A DNA stretch of 64,000 nt from an uncultured Paracoccaceae bacterium (GCA_947488605.1 CANKZJ010000006.1:116850-180849), one strand, 5' to 3'; counted from the first letter of the stretch, positions 1 to 10,000 are shown. Notes: generated by a model from the letters alone, not told the origin. Translations and numbers: made by a program.

Positions 1-258
1 CTGTCGAACGCCGCCAATCTCACAATCTTTGTGGCTGGTCGCTTGACACCCGGCGCGCCGCCTTTGGTGCCTGACGGGTTTGATGCGCCCATCGGCGATG
101 TGGCAAACGCCCTGCCCCAAGCACTTGTGCTTACCGCGATTGTGATTGGCTTTGGCCTGTTCGCTTTTGCCCTCGTTCTTGCTTTTCGGGCTTATCAAAG
201 CCTTGGCACCCTGAATACCGACGAAATGCGCGTCGCCGAACCTAAAGAAAACACCTAA
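1..258 (+). CDS. mnhC: Na+/H+ antiporter subunit C (MnhC/MrpC), C-terminal part, truncated by window start
   Basis: Frame is open from base 1 (LSNAANLTIFVAGR...); membrane protein directly followed by mnhD-E-F-G. Confidence 0.8.
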   Translation: MSNAANLTIFVAGRLTPGAPPLVPDGFDAPIGDVANALPQALVLTAIVIGFGLFAFALVLAFRAYQSLGTLNTDEMRVAEPKENT

Positions 259-1752
259 ATGAGTTGGTATCTTACCCTTCCACTGGTCATCCCCTTTGCG
301 GCTGCGATCACAGCCTATTTGATGCGGCGTTCTCACTTGGGGCGGTGGGTATCAATTATTGGTTCCAGCCTTGGATTGGCCGCCTCAATTGCCCTGATGA
401 TCGTTGTCTTGGACCAAGGCGTCGTCGCAGGACAGATGGGCAACTGGCCCGCGCCGTTCGGGATTACGCTGGTTGCTGACTTATTGTCAGCGGTCATGGT
501 GCTGATCACTGCGATCACCGGGTTTGCCGTCGCGATCTACGCGCTGGGTGACATCACCGAGCGTCAAGAGGAACTGGGTTATCATGCCTTGTTCCAGATC
601 TTGCTGGCGGGCGTCACAGGCGCGTTCCTGACAGGTGACCTGTTTAATCTTTACGTCTGGTTTGAGGTGATGCTGATTGCATCCTTCGGCCTGCTGATCT
701 TGAATGGCGGGAAAGAGCAGATCGACGGTGGCGTGAAATACGTAGCCCTGAACCTGATCTCAACGATCCTGTTCCTGACGGGCATTGGTTTGCTTTACGG
801 CATGACCGGCACGCTGAATTTTGCTGATCTTGCCCTGAAGGTTGAAGGGGTCGAAAACCAAGGCTTGCTGACTGTTGTCGCCATGATGTTCATGGTGGCC
901 TTTGGCGTGAAGGCCGCTGTCTTCCCTCTCTTTTTCTGGCTGCCCGCAGCGTACCACACACCCAGCTTTGCGGTGTCGGCGGTCTTTGCAGGCTTGCTGA
1001 CAAAGGTTGGTGTCTACGCCTTGATCCGCATGTTCACGATGGTCTTTGACCACGACATCGGGTTCACGCACACCGTCTTGCTTTGGGTCGCTTGTTTCAC
1101 GATGGTAATCGGGGTCTTGGGTGCTGCGGCGCAATCTGATTTCCGCAAGATCCTGTCATTCCACATCATCAGCCAGATCGGCTACATGATCCTTGGTCTT
1201 GCGCTGATGACGCCCCTCGCATTGATGGGTGCCGTGTTTTATCTGGTGCACCACATCATCGTGAAGGCCAACTTGTTCTTGATTGCAGGCATCGCCAAGC
1301 GTTTGACCGGCGGCACAGAGGTCTATCAGATCGGCGGCCTTTATAAATCAGCGCCTTTCCTTGCGATCCTGTTCTTGATCCCTGCGTTTTCACTGGCCGG
1401 TTTCCCGCCGCTGTCGGGGTTTTGGGCAAAGTACATCATCGTGAAAGCCACTTTGGATGTTGAAATGTGGTTTGTCGCTTTCATCGCCCTCGCGGTTGGT
1501 CTGATGACGATCTATTCAATGACAAAAATCTGGGCCGAGGCATTTTGGAAACCGCATCCCAAAGGGATCGAGCCTGAATTGAAGACACTGCCGAACAAGG
1601 CAGCACAGCTGATCCCTGTTGCGGGTCTTGCGGTGCTGACAATCATTATCGGCCTGAATCCAGAACCGTTTGTGATCTTCGCCGAACGCACAACCGCGCA
1701 ATTGCTGGACCCAAGCCCTTACATCGCAGCTGTTTTGGGGGTCACACCATGA
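259..1752 (+). CDS. mnhD: Na+/H+ antiporter subunit D (MnhD/MrpD, NADH-quinone oxidoreductase ND2/ND5-like)
   Basis: 497 aa polytopic protein with proton-translocating antiporter motifs; operon context. Confidence 0.93.
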   Translation: MSWYLTLPLVIPFAAAITAYLMRRSHLGRWVSIIGSSLGLAASIALMIVVLDQGVVAGQMGNWPAPFGITLVADLLSAVMVLITAITGFAVAIYALGDITERQEELGYHALFQILLAGVTGAFLTGDLFNLYVWFEVMLIASFGLLILNGGKEQIDGGVKYVALNLISTILFLTGIGLLYGMTGTLNFADLALKVEGVENQGLLTVVAMMFMVAFGVKAAVFPLFFWLPAAYHTPSFAVSAVFAGLLTKVGVYALIRMFTMVFDHDIGFTHTVLLWVACFTMVIGVLGAAAQSDFRKILSFHIISQIGYMILGLALMTPLALMGAVFYLVHHIIVKANLFLIAGIAKRLTGGTEVYQIGGLYKSAPFLAILFLIPAFSLAGFPPLSGFWAKYIIVKATLDVEMWFVAFIALAVGLMTIYSMTKIWAEAFWKPHPKGIEPELKTLPNKAAQLIPVAGLAVLTIIIGLNPEPFVIFAERTTAQLLDPSPYIAAVLGVTP

Positions 1753-2228
1753 ACCTGTTCTTGTTCAATGTCCTGCTGGCCGTGATCTGGGCAGGGTTCT
1801 GGGGCAGCTTCACTTTGCTGCAACTCTCTTTCGGGTTCGTTGTTGGATTTGCGACACTTTGGATTGCACAGCCGCTTTTCGGGGTTTCAAGCGGGTATTA
1901 CCTCCGTGCCTGGCGTATCGTGCGCCTGATTTTGTTCTTCCTTTACGATCTTTGTGTATCCAGCATTCAGGTGGCGTATGACGTGCTGACCCCAAGGGAC
2001 CACAGCAATCCCAAGATCCTTGAGATGCCGCTGGATGTGAAATCAGATATCGAAATCCTGCTGGTCACGAACCTAATCTCCCTCACCCCCGGCACGCTCA
2101 GCCTTGATGTCACACCTGATCGCAAAACGCTGATTGTGCATGCTATGTTTGCAGATGATCCGGACGCGGTGATTGCAGACCTCAAATCTGGAATGGAACG
2201 TTTGGTCAAAGAGGTATTCGAAGAATGA
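1749..2228 (+). CDS. mnhE: Na+/H+ antiporter subunit E
   Basis: 159 aa, contains the LLVTNLISLTPGTLSLDV signature; ATGA-type overlap with neighbours. Confidence 0.92.
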   Translation: MNLFLFNVLLAVIWAGFWGSFTLLQLSFGFVVGFATLWIAQPLFGVSSGYYLRAWRIVRLILFFLYDLCVSSIQVAYDVLTPRDHSNPKILEMPLDVKSDIEILLVTNLISLTPGTLSLDVTPDRKTLIVHAMFADDPDAVIADLKSGMERLVKEVFEE

Positions 2229-2527
2229 CATCCGCTGAATTTCTAGACCTGTCAGTCTATGCCACCTTTGTGATGGTCATGCTGTCTCTGGCGATTGCCT
2301 TTATCCGGCTCGCGCGCGGTCCAACGCTGGCGGACCGTGTTGTCGCACTCGATATGATGACCGTGAGCATCATCGCCGTTTGCGGTGTCGTGGCCGTTGC
2401 AACGGGCGTCTATGCGATGCTTGACGTTGCATTGGTGCTCGCGCTTGTGGGTTTCCTCGCAACCGTCGCATTGGCGCGTTTTGCCGAACGCCGGGATGCC
2501 CGCCAAGAGGACACGCCCCATGATTAA
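2225..2527 (+). CDS. mnhF: Na+/H+ antiporter subunit F
   Basis: 100 aa, FIRLARGPTLADRVVALDMM motif; operon context. Confidence 0.9.
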   Translation: MTSAEFLDLSVYATFVMVMLSLAIAFIRLARGPTLADRVVALDMMTVSIIAVCGVVAVATGVYAMLDVALVLALVGFLATVALARFAERRDARQEDTPHD

Positions 2528-2828
2528 TGTCATAATCGGACTGATTTTGTTGCTGGGCGGGTTCTTTGCCTTGATCGCCGCGATTGGCGTTTTGCGCCTG
2601 CCTGATGTGTTGATGCGGATGCACGCATCAACGAAAGCCGGGATCTTGGGCAGTAGCCTCATCTTGATCGCATGCGCCATTCACCTGCACGAGACAGAAA
2701 TTACCGCACGTGTCGTGGCCATTATTGTGTTTTTGATGCTCACATCCCCGATTGGCGCGCATATGATCGGGCGCGCATCCGTCCGCGGACTGACGTCACA
2801 GAAAAAGGCGGCCAAGGACGCCACATAA
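2520..2828 (+). CDS. mnhG: Na+/H+ antiporter subunit G
   Basis: MINVIIGLILLLGGFFALIAAIGVLRLPDVLMRMHASTKAG; start inside ORF 2385..2828. Confidence 0.9.
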   Translation: MINVIIGLILLLGGFFALIAAIGVLRLPDVLMRMHASTKAGILGSSLILIACAIHLHETEITARVVAIIVFLMLTSPIGAHMIGRASVRGLTSQKKAAKDAT

Positions 2829-2839
2829 AGGAAGCGAGC

Positions 2840-4255
2840 ATGCCCGACCCATTTGACCTTGTGATCAGAGGCGGCAAGATCGTCACACCGCAAGGGGTCG
2901 TGATGGGCGATATTGGCCTGCGCAGCGGACAGATTGCGGAAATTGCCGGTACGCTCGGCGCAGCAATCGAAGACGTCGATGCGCACGGCAAATACGTGAT
3001 GCCCGGCGGCATCGACCCGCACGCGCATATTGAACAAATGTCCGGTATGGGTGTGATGAATGCCGACACGTTTGAGACAGCAACACGCTCTGCTGCGATG
3101 GGCGGCACGACAAGCGTGATCTCATTTGCAGCGCAAGCCAAGGGCGAAAAGTTGGCCGATACCGTCGCAGACTATACCGCGCGGGCGCAGCGCGGTGCGA
3201 TGATTGACTACGCTTTCCACATGACGGTCACAGATACCGATGTTCCTGAATTTGAAACCGATCTGGGCGCTTTGATTGATGCAGGCAACCGGTCCATCAA
3301 GGTGTTCACCACCTACAATATTCAATTGTCTGACGCCCAAATCCTATCCGTCATGTCGAACGCACGCGCGCATGGGGCATTGGTCTGTGTACATGCCGAA
3401 ACAGATGCTATCATCGCACAGGCAAAATCAGCGCTGATCGCTGCAGGCAAAACAGCACCCCACTTCCACGCAGCATCCCACCCCCGTATGGCCGAGATCG
3501 AAGCCGTCGAGCGGATCTGCCGCTTTGCCGAATACCTCGGGCAGCCTGTGATGCTGTTCCATATCTCAACCAAGCAAGGTGCTGCCGCAGTGGCCGCTGC
3601 CCGCAAGCGCGGCGCGCCCGTGTGGGCTGAGACTTGCCCGCACTACCTTTTCATGACAGAAGACATCCTGCATCAGCCCGGTCTTGAGGGTGGCAAATGG
3701 ATGTGTTCCCCGCCACAACGCCAACCGGCTGATCAAGATGCATTATGGGCTGCTTTGCAAAGCGGTGATTTGCAAATCGTGTCATCGGATCACGCGCCAT
3801 ACCGATTTGATGCAAGCGGAAAGCTCTCTGCGGGGCCTGATGCGGGCTTCCACGAAATCGCCAATGGTTTGCCCGGCTTGGAAACGCGCCTGCCATTGAT
3901 GTTTGATGCAATGGTCAGCCAAAAGATGGGCGGCCCGGAAACCTTTGCACGGCTTACATCCACAGCTGCCGCCGAAATTTATGGCCTCCCGAACAAAGGC
4001 GCACTTGCACCTGGCATGGATGCGGACATCACTTTGTGGGACCCTGACATGACGCGCACTTATGGCGCCAACGATCTACACGATAACGTCGGCTATAATC
4101 CGTGGGAGGGCCGCACGATCAAAGGCTGGCCGACGGACGTCTGGTTGCGCGGCACCCGGATCGTCCACGAGGGCGCGTTCATTGCAATACCGGGGACAGG
4201 GCGCAAAATAGATCGCCCTGCCCTTGCCGTCAGCCCAACACAGCCCCAAACATAG
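2840..4255 (+). CDS. Dihydropyrimidinase/D-hydantoinase-family amidohydrolase
   Basis: MPDPFDLVIRGGKIVTPQG start; metal-binding GGIDPHAH, SIKVFTTYN Lys region, SSDHAPY, DADITLWDP motifs. Confidence 0.85.
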   Translation: MPDPFDLVIRGGKIVTPQGVVMGDIGLRSGQIAEIAGTLGAAIEDVDAHGKYVMPGGIDPHAHIEQMSGMGVMNADTFETATRSAAMGGTTSVISFAAQAKGEKLADTVADYTARAQRGAMIDYAFHMTVTDTDVPEFETDLGALIDAGNRSIKVFTTYNIQLSDAQILSVMSNARAHGALVCVHAETDAIIAQAKSALIAAGKTAPHFHAASHPRMAEIEAVERICRFAEYLGQPVMLFHISTKQGAAAVAAARKRGAPVWAETCPHYLFMTEDILHQPGLEGGKWMCSPPQRQPADQDALWAALQSGDLQIVSSDHAPYRFDASGKLSAGPDAGFHEIANGLPGLETRLPLMFDAMVSQKMGGPETFARLTSTAAAEIYGLPNKGALAPGMDADITLWDPDMTRTYGANDLHDNVGYNPWEGRTIKGWPTDVWLRGTRIVHEGAFIAIPGTGRKIDRPALAVSPTQPQT

Positions 4256-4263
4256 AGCGCCGC

Positions 4264-4653
4264 ATGCCACGCCCGACACACCCACATCAACTCGCCATTA
4301 CATTTCTCTACTACCGTGATCTGCCAACCGCGATGCGCTTTTACGAAGACGTGCTTGGGCTGCCTTTGGCCATCGATCAAGGCTGGTGCAAAATCTACAA
4401 TATCTGTGATGGTGCGCACGTCGGTCTGGTCGACGAGGCCCGCGGCATGAACAAATGGCAACCGATCAAGACAGTGCAATTGTGCATACGCGTTGCCGAT
4501 GTTGACGCATGGTACGATTACGCAAAAGAAGAAAACCTCGACGCACTCTCGGAACTTTTCGTCAATGACGCGCTTGGCATTCGCGCCTTTGTGTTCAACG
4601 ATCCCGAAGGCTATCAAATCGAAATTCAATCCGCGACACGTGAGGGTGCATGA
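4264..4653 (+). CDS. VOC/glyoxalase-family protein
   Basis: TFLYYRDLPTAMRFYEDVLGLPL and FNDPEGYQIEIQ motifs. Confidence 0.85.
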   Translation: MPRPTHPHQLAITFLYYRDLPTAMRFYEDVLGLPLAIDQGWCKIYNICDGAHVGLVDEARGMNKWQPIKTVQLCIRVADVDAWYDYAKEENLDALSELFVNDALGIRAFVFNDPEGYQIEIQSATREGA

Positions 4654-5330
4654 CCCAGAAGACCTTGATCATTATCAACCCAAACGCGTCTCAGACCGTG
4701 ACCGATGGGATCAAAGCCGCGGTCGATCCGTTACGGGTAAACGGCACCGCGATCCGGTGTTTGACCCTGACCAGTGGTCCTCCAGCGATTGAAAACCAAA
4801 TGCAAGCGGACCTGACAATCGCACCCATGTTGCGATTGGCGGCCGCACAAGATGATGCAGCGGGATATGTCATTGCGTGTTTCGGTGATCCGGGTCTGCA
4901 TGCGTTGCGCGATCAAACCGATCTGCCCGTTGTGGGCATCCAAGAAGCCGCTGTGATGACCGCACTGACCCTCGGCCAACGCTTTGGCGTCATCGCAATT
5001 CTACCCGCATCAATCCCGCGTCATCTGCGGGCCTTCGGTGCGATGGGTGTGCTGGATAGGTTGGCAGGTGACCGTGCTCTTGGCCTTGGTGTCGCTGAAC
5101 TGGCGAACCCTGAAAGAAGCCTGCACGCGATGATTGGAACGGGGCGCAAACTGCGCGACGAGGATGGCGCCAATGTACTGATCATGGGCTGTGCTGGCAT
5201 GGCACATTACCGCACAGCAGTTGAGGATGCGACCGGTCTGCCTGTGGTCGAACCTTGCCAAGCGGCGGCCGCGATGGCCTTGGGGCAAATCACACTCGGG
5301 CTTAGCCACAAAGGAAACACTCATGCTTGA
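4650..5330 (+). CDS. Asp/Glu/hydantoin racemase-family protein
   Basis: IIINPNASQTVTDGI start, two Cys motifs (ACFGDPG and MGCAGM). Confidence 0.8.
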   Translation: MTQKTLIIINPNASQTVTDGIKAAVDPLRVNGTAIRCLTLTSGPPAIENQMQADLTIAPMLRLAAAQDDAAGYVIACFGDPGLHALRDQTDLPVVGIQEAAVMTALTLGQRFGVIAILPASIPRHLRAFGAMGVLDRLAGDRALGLGVAELANPERSLHAMIGTGRKLRDEDGANVLIMGCAGMAHYRTAVEDATGLPVVEPCQAAAAMALGQITLGLSHKGNTHA

Positions 5331-6240
5331 TGAAACCGCAGGCGGTGTCTTTACCATCGCAGTGACCCCCTTTTTGCCCGATGGGGCCATTGATTGGAAC
5401 AGCGTTGACCGCATGGTCGATTTCTACATCGAAAAAGGTGCGACCGGCCTGACAATCCTTGGGATGATGGGCGAAGCGGGCAAGCTGACCGCGGACGAAT
5501 CCATTGCTGTGGTAGAACGGGTCGTCAAACGCAGCACAGTGCCGATTGTCGTTGGTGTCTCGGCGCCGGGGTTTGCTGCGATGAAAACGCTGAACGATGC
5601 AGCGATGGATCTCGGTGCGGCAGGCGTCATGGTTGCGCCACCCGGCAGCCTGAAAACAGATGATCAGATCATAAGCTACTACCACAACGCGGCTGAAACG
5701 CTGGGCGATGCGCCATTTGTCTTGCAAGACTTCCCACTTGCCACAGGTGTCGTGATCCCGACCAAAGTCATCCTGCAGATCATCGATGACTGCCCGACGT
5801 GCGTCATGCTGAAACACGAAGACTGGCCGGGCCTTGAGAAAATCAGTGCATTGCGCGCCGCATCAGATGCAGGTGCGCGGCGCATTTCGATCCTATGCGG
5901 CAATGGCGGGCTTTACCTGCTTGAAGAAATGCTGCGCGGCGCTGACGGGGCCATGACAGGCTTTGCTTATCCAGAAATGATGGCGCAGGTGGTCACTGCA
6001 TATCAAAACGGTGATCTTGACCATGCGCGCGATATCTTCGACGCCTATATGCCGATGGTTCGCTATGAGGCGCAGCCGGGTCTCGGACTGGCCATTCGCA
6101 AATACACACTCGCACAGCGCGGCGTTATCGCGCATGACACGTTGCGCAAACCTGGGGCTGCGCTCAGCCAAGCAAGCAAAACGGAAGTCAATGCGCTTGC
6201 ATCGCGGCAGGTCCGCAAGCTGCAAGCATTGGCAGAATGA
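5323..6240 (+). CDS. Dihydrodipicolinate synthase (DapA)-family aldolase/lyase of unknown specificity
   Basis: GVFTIAVTPFLPDGAIDWNSVDRMVDFYIEKGATGL; Schiff-base Lys in VMLKHED. Confidence 0.82.
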   Translation: MLDETAGGVFTIAVTPFLPDGAIDWNSVDRMVDFYIEKGATGLTILGMMGEAGKLTADESIAVVERVVKRSTVPIVVGVSAPGFAAMKTLNDAAMDLGAAGVMVAPPGSLKTDDQIISYYHNAAETLGDAPFVLQDFPLATGVVIPTKVILQIIDDCPTCVMLKHEDWPGLEKISALRAASDAGARRISILCGNGGLYLLEEMLRGADGAMTGFAYPEMMAQVVTAYQNGDLDHARDIFDAYMPMVRYEAQPGLGLAIRKYTLAQRGVIAHDTLRKPGAALSQASKTEVNALASRQVRKLQALAE

Positions 6241-6247
6241 CACAGCC

Positions 6248-7072
6248 CTAGTTGGCGCTGAAAACACCCACAATTTCAAGACTTCCGCTTGGATCATCGA
6301 TGATCAAAGTGCCACCAACTTCATCCGCGTCCGGGCCAAAAAAGTAGCCGCGTGTGCCTGCAATACTGGCGCTGTCGGTGACGTCAAACAGAGCACCGCT
6401 CGTTGACAGAGTGCCACCACGAAAGCCTGAATTGCTGATTGTTGCACCAGTGATCGTGATGTCCCCGGCGACATTCGTGTTGCCTTCTTGAAAGCCGTCA
6501 AAGGTCGCGTTCACGGTGGCAGTGCTTGACCAGGATGCCGTAATGTCAGCGTCGCCATTCAATTGTGATGTCTGACCACCATCGGCGACCGTAAGATCAA
6601 CCCGTCCGCGATACCGCGTGCTGCCGCTATCGGGGATCGCACTTGGCCCACTCTGCTGACCGACAACGCCAAAAATAGCTTCGCCAGCACCTTGGATATT
6701 GAACACACGCATGTAATCCGCGCCCACCGGGTTGGTTAGGGTCGCGACACCGCCCCCAGCCAATGTAACTGTCGTGCGTTGATTGTTTGTCGCACCTGCC
6801 AAACGCCCGCCAGCAATGGTATTCGCAACATGATCAAGCGTGCCAGCGTTGCCAAAACGCAGATCGCCGGTGTTGGTGGTCCCCAAAAACACAAGTGCCG
6901 TGTCTTGCGTCTCTGATCTGTTGCCAATCACCGTGTAGGTTGGCGGATCAACCACGGCTGGTTCCGTGGCACCGCCGCCGCCACTGCCTCCGCCACCGCA
7001 GGCACTAACAACAAAAGGCACCAAGATTGCAGCCGAAAACCGCAGGCCAGTTTTGACATAAACACACATCAT
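6248..7072 (-). CDS. Surface lipoprotein with transferrin-binding-protein-like beta-barrel domain
   Basis: Lipobox VSACGGGGSGGGG; beta-rich sequence ending SLEIVGVFSAN. Confidence 0.6.
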   Translation of the reverse strand: MMCVYVKTGLRFSAAILVPFVVSACGGGGSGGGGATEPAVVDPPTYTVIGNRSETQDTALVFLGTTNTGDLRFGNAGTLDHVANTIAGGRLAGATNNQRTTVTLAGGGVATLTNPVGADYMRVFNIQGAGEAIFGVVGQQSGPSAIPDSGSTRYRGRVDLTVADGGQTSQLNGDADITASWSSTATVNATFDGFQEGNTNVAGDITITGATISNSGFRGGTLSTSGALFDVTDSASIAGTRGYFFGPDADEVGGTLIIDDPSGSLEIVGVFSAN

Positions 7073-8352
7073 ATGATGAAATCCCCCGCGTTCAGATCGC
7101 TTTCACTGACAAGGTGGAAGTAAATCTCCGTTCCTTGATCCGAGAAAAGCGCAGTACGCCCATTGTTGACATCGGTAATTCTGTCGAAGACCTGATCGAC
7201 TGACGTGAAACCAAATGCAGTCAGATCAACCTGATCGATACCACTTTGAAAATCGCTGCCCGATAATGTCGTTTGTGTCGGGTTGTTCTGGCGCAATTCA
7301 ATGTCGGCAATCGTGTTGGTGCCATCACCGGGCGCAAAAACGAATGTATCCGCCCCACGACCACCTTCGAGATAGTCAGTACCAGTTCCAGACGTCAGCG
7401 TATCGTTGCCAAAGAAAAAGCTGTTATCCGGATCACCCTGAATAAAGTCCGAGCCCGCACCGCCATTGAGGTCATCATTGCTGATCCCACCAATGAGAAT
7501 ATCGTTCCCAGCGTCGCCGTTCGCCGTCAATTCGCCAATGCCACCCGTGATGCGGTCACTGCCGTTGCCGCCGTGGATCGTGTTGTTGCCCAACGTATCG
7601 GTAATCACATCGTTGCCACCGGCACCCCTGAGAAAATCGTTGCCTTGGCCGCCGATGATCACATCCCTGATGTTACTTCCCGTCACGTCATCATTGCCGC
7701 GCTTCGCGTCGTAGGGGCGCTCAACCTCGGCACCAAGAAGCGTGAAGACATCCCGCCCGTCGGTGCCCTCGTAGGGTGACTGGGTCAGAGCATTTACCGC
7801 CCCGTCATCATTCGGCCGCACGAAAGCGTCCTTGTTCAACACGATCTTGTCGAAAAAGTAACCATCAGACCGGCCGGTAATTTCAATCCGGTATTCCCGA
7901 CCCGCGTCTAGATTGACGGTCGCATCAAAATGATCGGCACCGTCCGGATCAAACCGCGTTCCCCACCTTGCATCCTCATCCCGACTACCCAGCCCGGTGA
8001 AAAGCTTAATGGGTGAACGTACATATGCGCCTGCTGCAACATCAAAAACTGCGAAGTAAATGTCGTTGCCAGTGTCAGTGCGTTCCGTACCGTTCTGGCC
8101 GTTCTCAAAACGGTCGGCAGGGTTCATGGCAGACTTTACGCGACCAGAGTGCAACGAGATATGGTAACGGCCACTTTCATCTGTCGTGAAGTCGTAGCTC
8201 ATCGTTTCATCGGGATCGACGGTACGGTAGTTGCTGGATGGTGCGTCCCATAGCATAGCGACCTGATTATCGATGTTGCGCCGTGTCCAATTCCCAACGG
8301 CATTGGCTGATTCAGCCTCAAGAACCAGCTGTCCGTTTGCGCCTCTAAACAT
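7069..8352 (-). CDS. RTX / haemolysin-type calcium-binding repeat protein
   Basis: Glycine-rich nonapeptides GGQGNDFLRGAGGNDVI, GGNGSDRITGG, GDAGNDILIGG, GGAGSDFIQG. Confidence 0.9.
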   Translation of the reverse strand: MFRGANGQLVLEAESANAVGNWTRRNIDNQVAMLWDAPSSNYRTVDPDETMSYDFTTDESGRYHISLHSGRVKSAMNPADRFENGQNGTERTDTGNDIYFAVFDVAAGAYVRSPIKLFTGLGSRDEDARWGTRFDPDGADHFDATVNLDAGREYRIEITGRSDGYFFDKIVLNKDAFVRPNDDGAVNALTQSPYEGTDGRDVFTLLGAEVERPYDAKRGNDDVTGSNIRDVIIGGQGNDFLRGAGGNDVITDTLGNNTIHGGNGSDRITGGIGELTANGDAGNDILIGGISNDDLNGGAGSDFIQGDPDNSFFFGNDTLTSGTGTDYLEGGRGADTFVFAPGDGTNTIADIELRQNNPTQTTLSGSDFQSGIDQVDLTAFGFTSVDQVFDRITDVNNGRTALFSDQGTEIYFHLVSESDLNAGDFII

Positions 8353-8632
8353 TCAATCTCCCTTCCCGCACATACGGTTCAATCGCAGTTACACCACGGT
8401 CAATTGGCAGCCAGGTCGATCGGCACCCGCGCCATTTGTTCATCTTGCGTTTAACTACGGCGCGGAACGCGGCTTAAATGTGGCGGAAAATTGACTTAAA
8501 TCGGCGAAATATGTCATTGTTTCCACAGGCGTTATAATCCTCATCATTTCGGCAGTGTGCTCCGCATAACAGCACAAACCATCACACCACTTGGCGGTAT
8601 GCCGCCGAAGCGTATCTTTCAAAGAGATTAAA

Positions 8633-8709
8633 TGGTGCACCCGACAGGATTCGAACCTGTGACCCCTGCCTTCGGAGGGCAGTGCTCTATCCAGCTGAGC
8701 TACGGGTGC
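8633..8709 (-). tRNA. tRNA-Arg (anticodon CCG)
   Basis: Reverse complement GCACCCGTAGCTCAGCTGGATAGAGCACTGCCCTCCGAAGGCAG...GGTTCGAATCCTGTCGGGTGCACCA folds as a cloverleaf; encoded CCA. Confidence 0.96.
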
Positions 8710-8776
8710 GCAAGATTGCTATACCGCCGGGGTGTCGCCCTCGCAACGGCAAAGTACGCCAGTTTGACGATTGGGT

Positions 8777-10000
8777 TTAGCCAAAAAGTTCGTGACACAA
8801 CTCGAGCGCATCAACCAGCACATCAACTTCATCAGTCGTGTTGTACATGCCGAAGGACGCACGACAGGTCGCACCAACGCCCATATGTTCCATCAGCGGC
8901 ATCGCACAGTGGGTCCCTGCCCGCACAGCTACGCCCTTTTTGTCCAAGACAGTCGAGATATCATGCGCATGCGCCGCACCCTGCATCTTGAACGAAAAGA
9001 TCGCACCTTTGGTAGCCGAGGTCCCTTGCACGTTCAGCCAGTTCAACCCATCCAACCGGTCGCGCGCATAGTCGCGCAAAAGCCGCTCGTGTGCTGCAAT
9101 TTCATCCATGCCCACGGACATCATATAATCGAGCGCCACACCCAAACCAATCGTTTGCACGATACCCGGTGTGCCTGCTTCAAACATCATCGGCGGATCA
9201 TTCCACGTCACCGCATCACGCGACACGTCGCGGATCATATCGCCGCCACCCATGAATGGGCGCATCTCGTTCATGCGATCCTTGGTGACATAAATCGCAC
9301 CAGAGCCTGATGGTCCATAAAGTTTGTGCCCTGTGATCGCATAAAAATCACATCCGATATCGGCCACATCCACAGGCATATGCACCGCAGATTGGCTGCC
9401 ATCGACCAACACTGGCACACCTTTGGCATGGGCACCTGCGGTAATGGCTTTCACATCCACAACAGTGCCCAAAACATTCGACATGTGCGTGACAGCGACC
9501 AATTTGGTCTTTGGTCCGATGGCATCAATGACCTTTTGCGGGTCCAGATCGCCGTTACTATCTACATCCACCCATTTGATCACGACGCCCTGCCGCTCGC
9601 GCAGGAAATGCCACGGTACAATGTTGGCGTGATGCTCCATGATGGACAGCACAATCTCGTCGCCTGCTTGCATCCGGGGCATTGCCCAACCGTAAGCCAC
9701 CATATTGATGCCTTCGGTCGTGCCCGAATTGATGATGATTTCATCCTCGGTTGGGGCATTCAGGAATGCAGCGATCTTGCCGCGCACGCCTTCGTATTTT
9801 TCGGTCGCCAGATTGCTAAGGTAATGTAGCCCGCGATGCACGTTGGCGTATTCTTCAGCGTAACCGCGCGTGACCGCATCAATCACGACCTGCGGCTTTT
9901 GCGCAGAGGCCCCATTGTCGAGATACACCAGCGGCTTACCATTCACCTCACGCGACAGAATTGGAAAGTCGCTGCGAATTTTTGCGATATCATAGGTCAT
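8777..10000 (-). CDS. sufS: Cysteine desulfurase SufS
   Basis: [56 protein letters not shown]; last gene of suf operon. Confidence 0.92.
   Translation of the reverse strand: MTYDIAKIRSDFPILSREVNGKPLVYLDNGASAQKPQVVIDAVTRGYAEEYANVHRGLHYLSNLATEKYEGVRGKIAAFLNAPTEDEIIINSGTTEGINMVAYGWAMPRMQAGDEIVLSIMEHHANIVPWHFLRERQGVVIKWVDVDSNGDLDPQKVIDAIGPKTKLVAVTHMSNVLGTVVDVKAITAGAHAKGVPVLVDGSQSAVHMPVDVADIGCDFYAITGHKLYGPSGSGAIYVTKDRMNEMRPFMGGGDMIRDVSRDAVTWNDPPMMFEAGTPGIVQTIGLGVALDYMMSVGMDEIAAHERLLRDYARDRLDGLNWLNVQGTSATKGAIFSFKMQGAAHAHDISTVLDKKGVAVRAGTHCAMPLMEHMGVGATCRASFGMYNTTDEVDVLVDALELCHELFG

Noticed and set aside
2672-2839. N-terminal extension of the hydantoinase ORF 2672..4255
   Set aside because: Overlaps mnhG in another frame; conserved protein starts at MPDPFDLVIRGGK (2840).
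5191-5322. N-terminal extension of the DapA-fold ORF 5191..6240
   Set aside because: Overlaps the racemase gene; MLDETAGGVFTIAVTPF at 5323 is the natural start.
8593-8606. GGCGGTATGCCGCC as tRNA-Arg terminator
   Set aside because: Short stem without a following U-tract; too weak to call.
8771-9310. 179-aa plus-strand ORF
   Set aside because: Antisense to sufS, which has full motif support; shadow ORF from codon bias.
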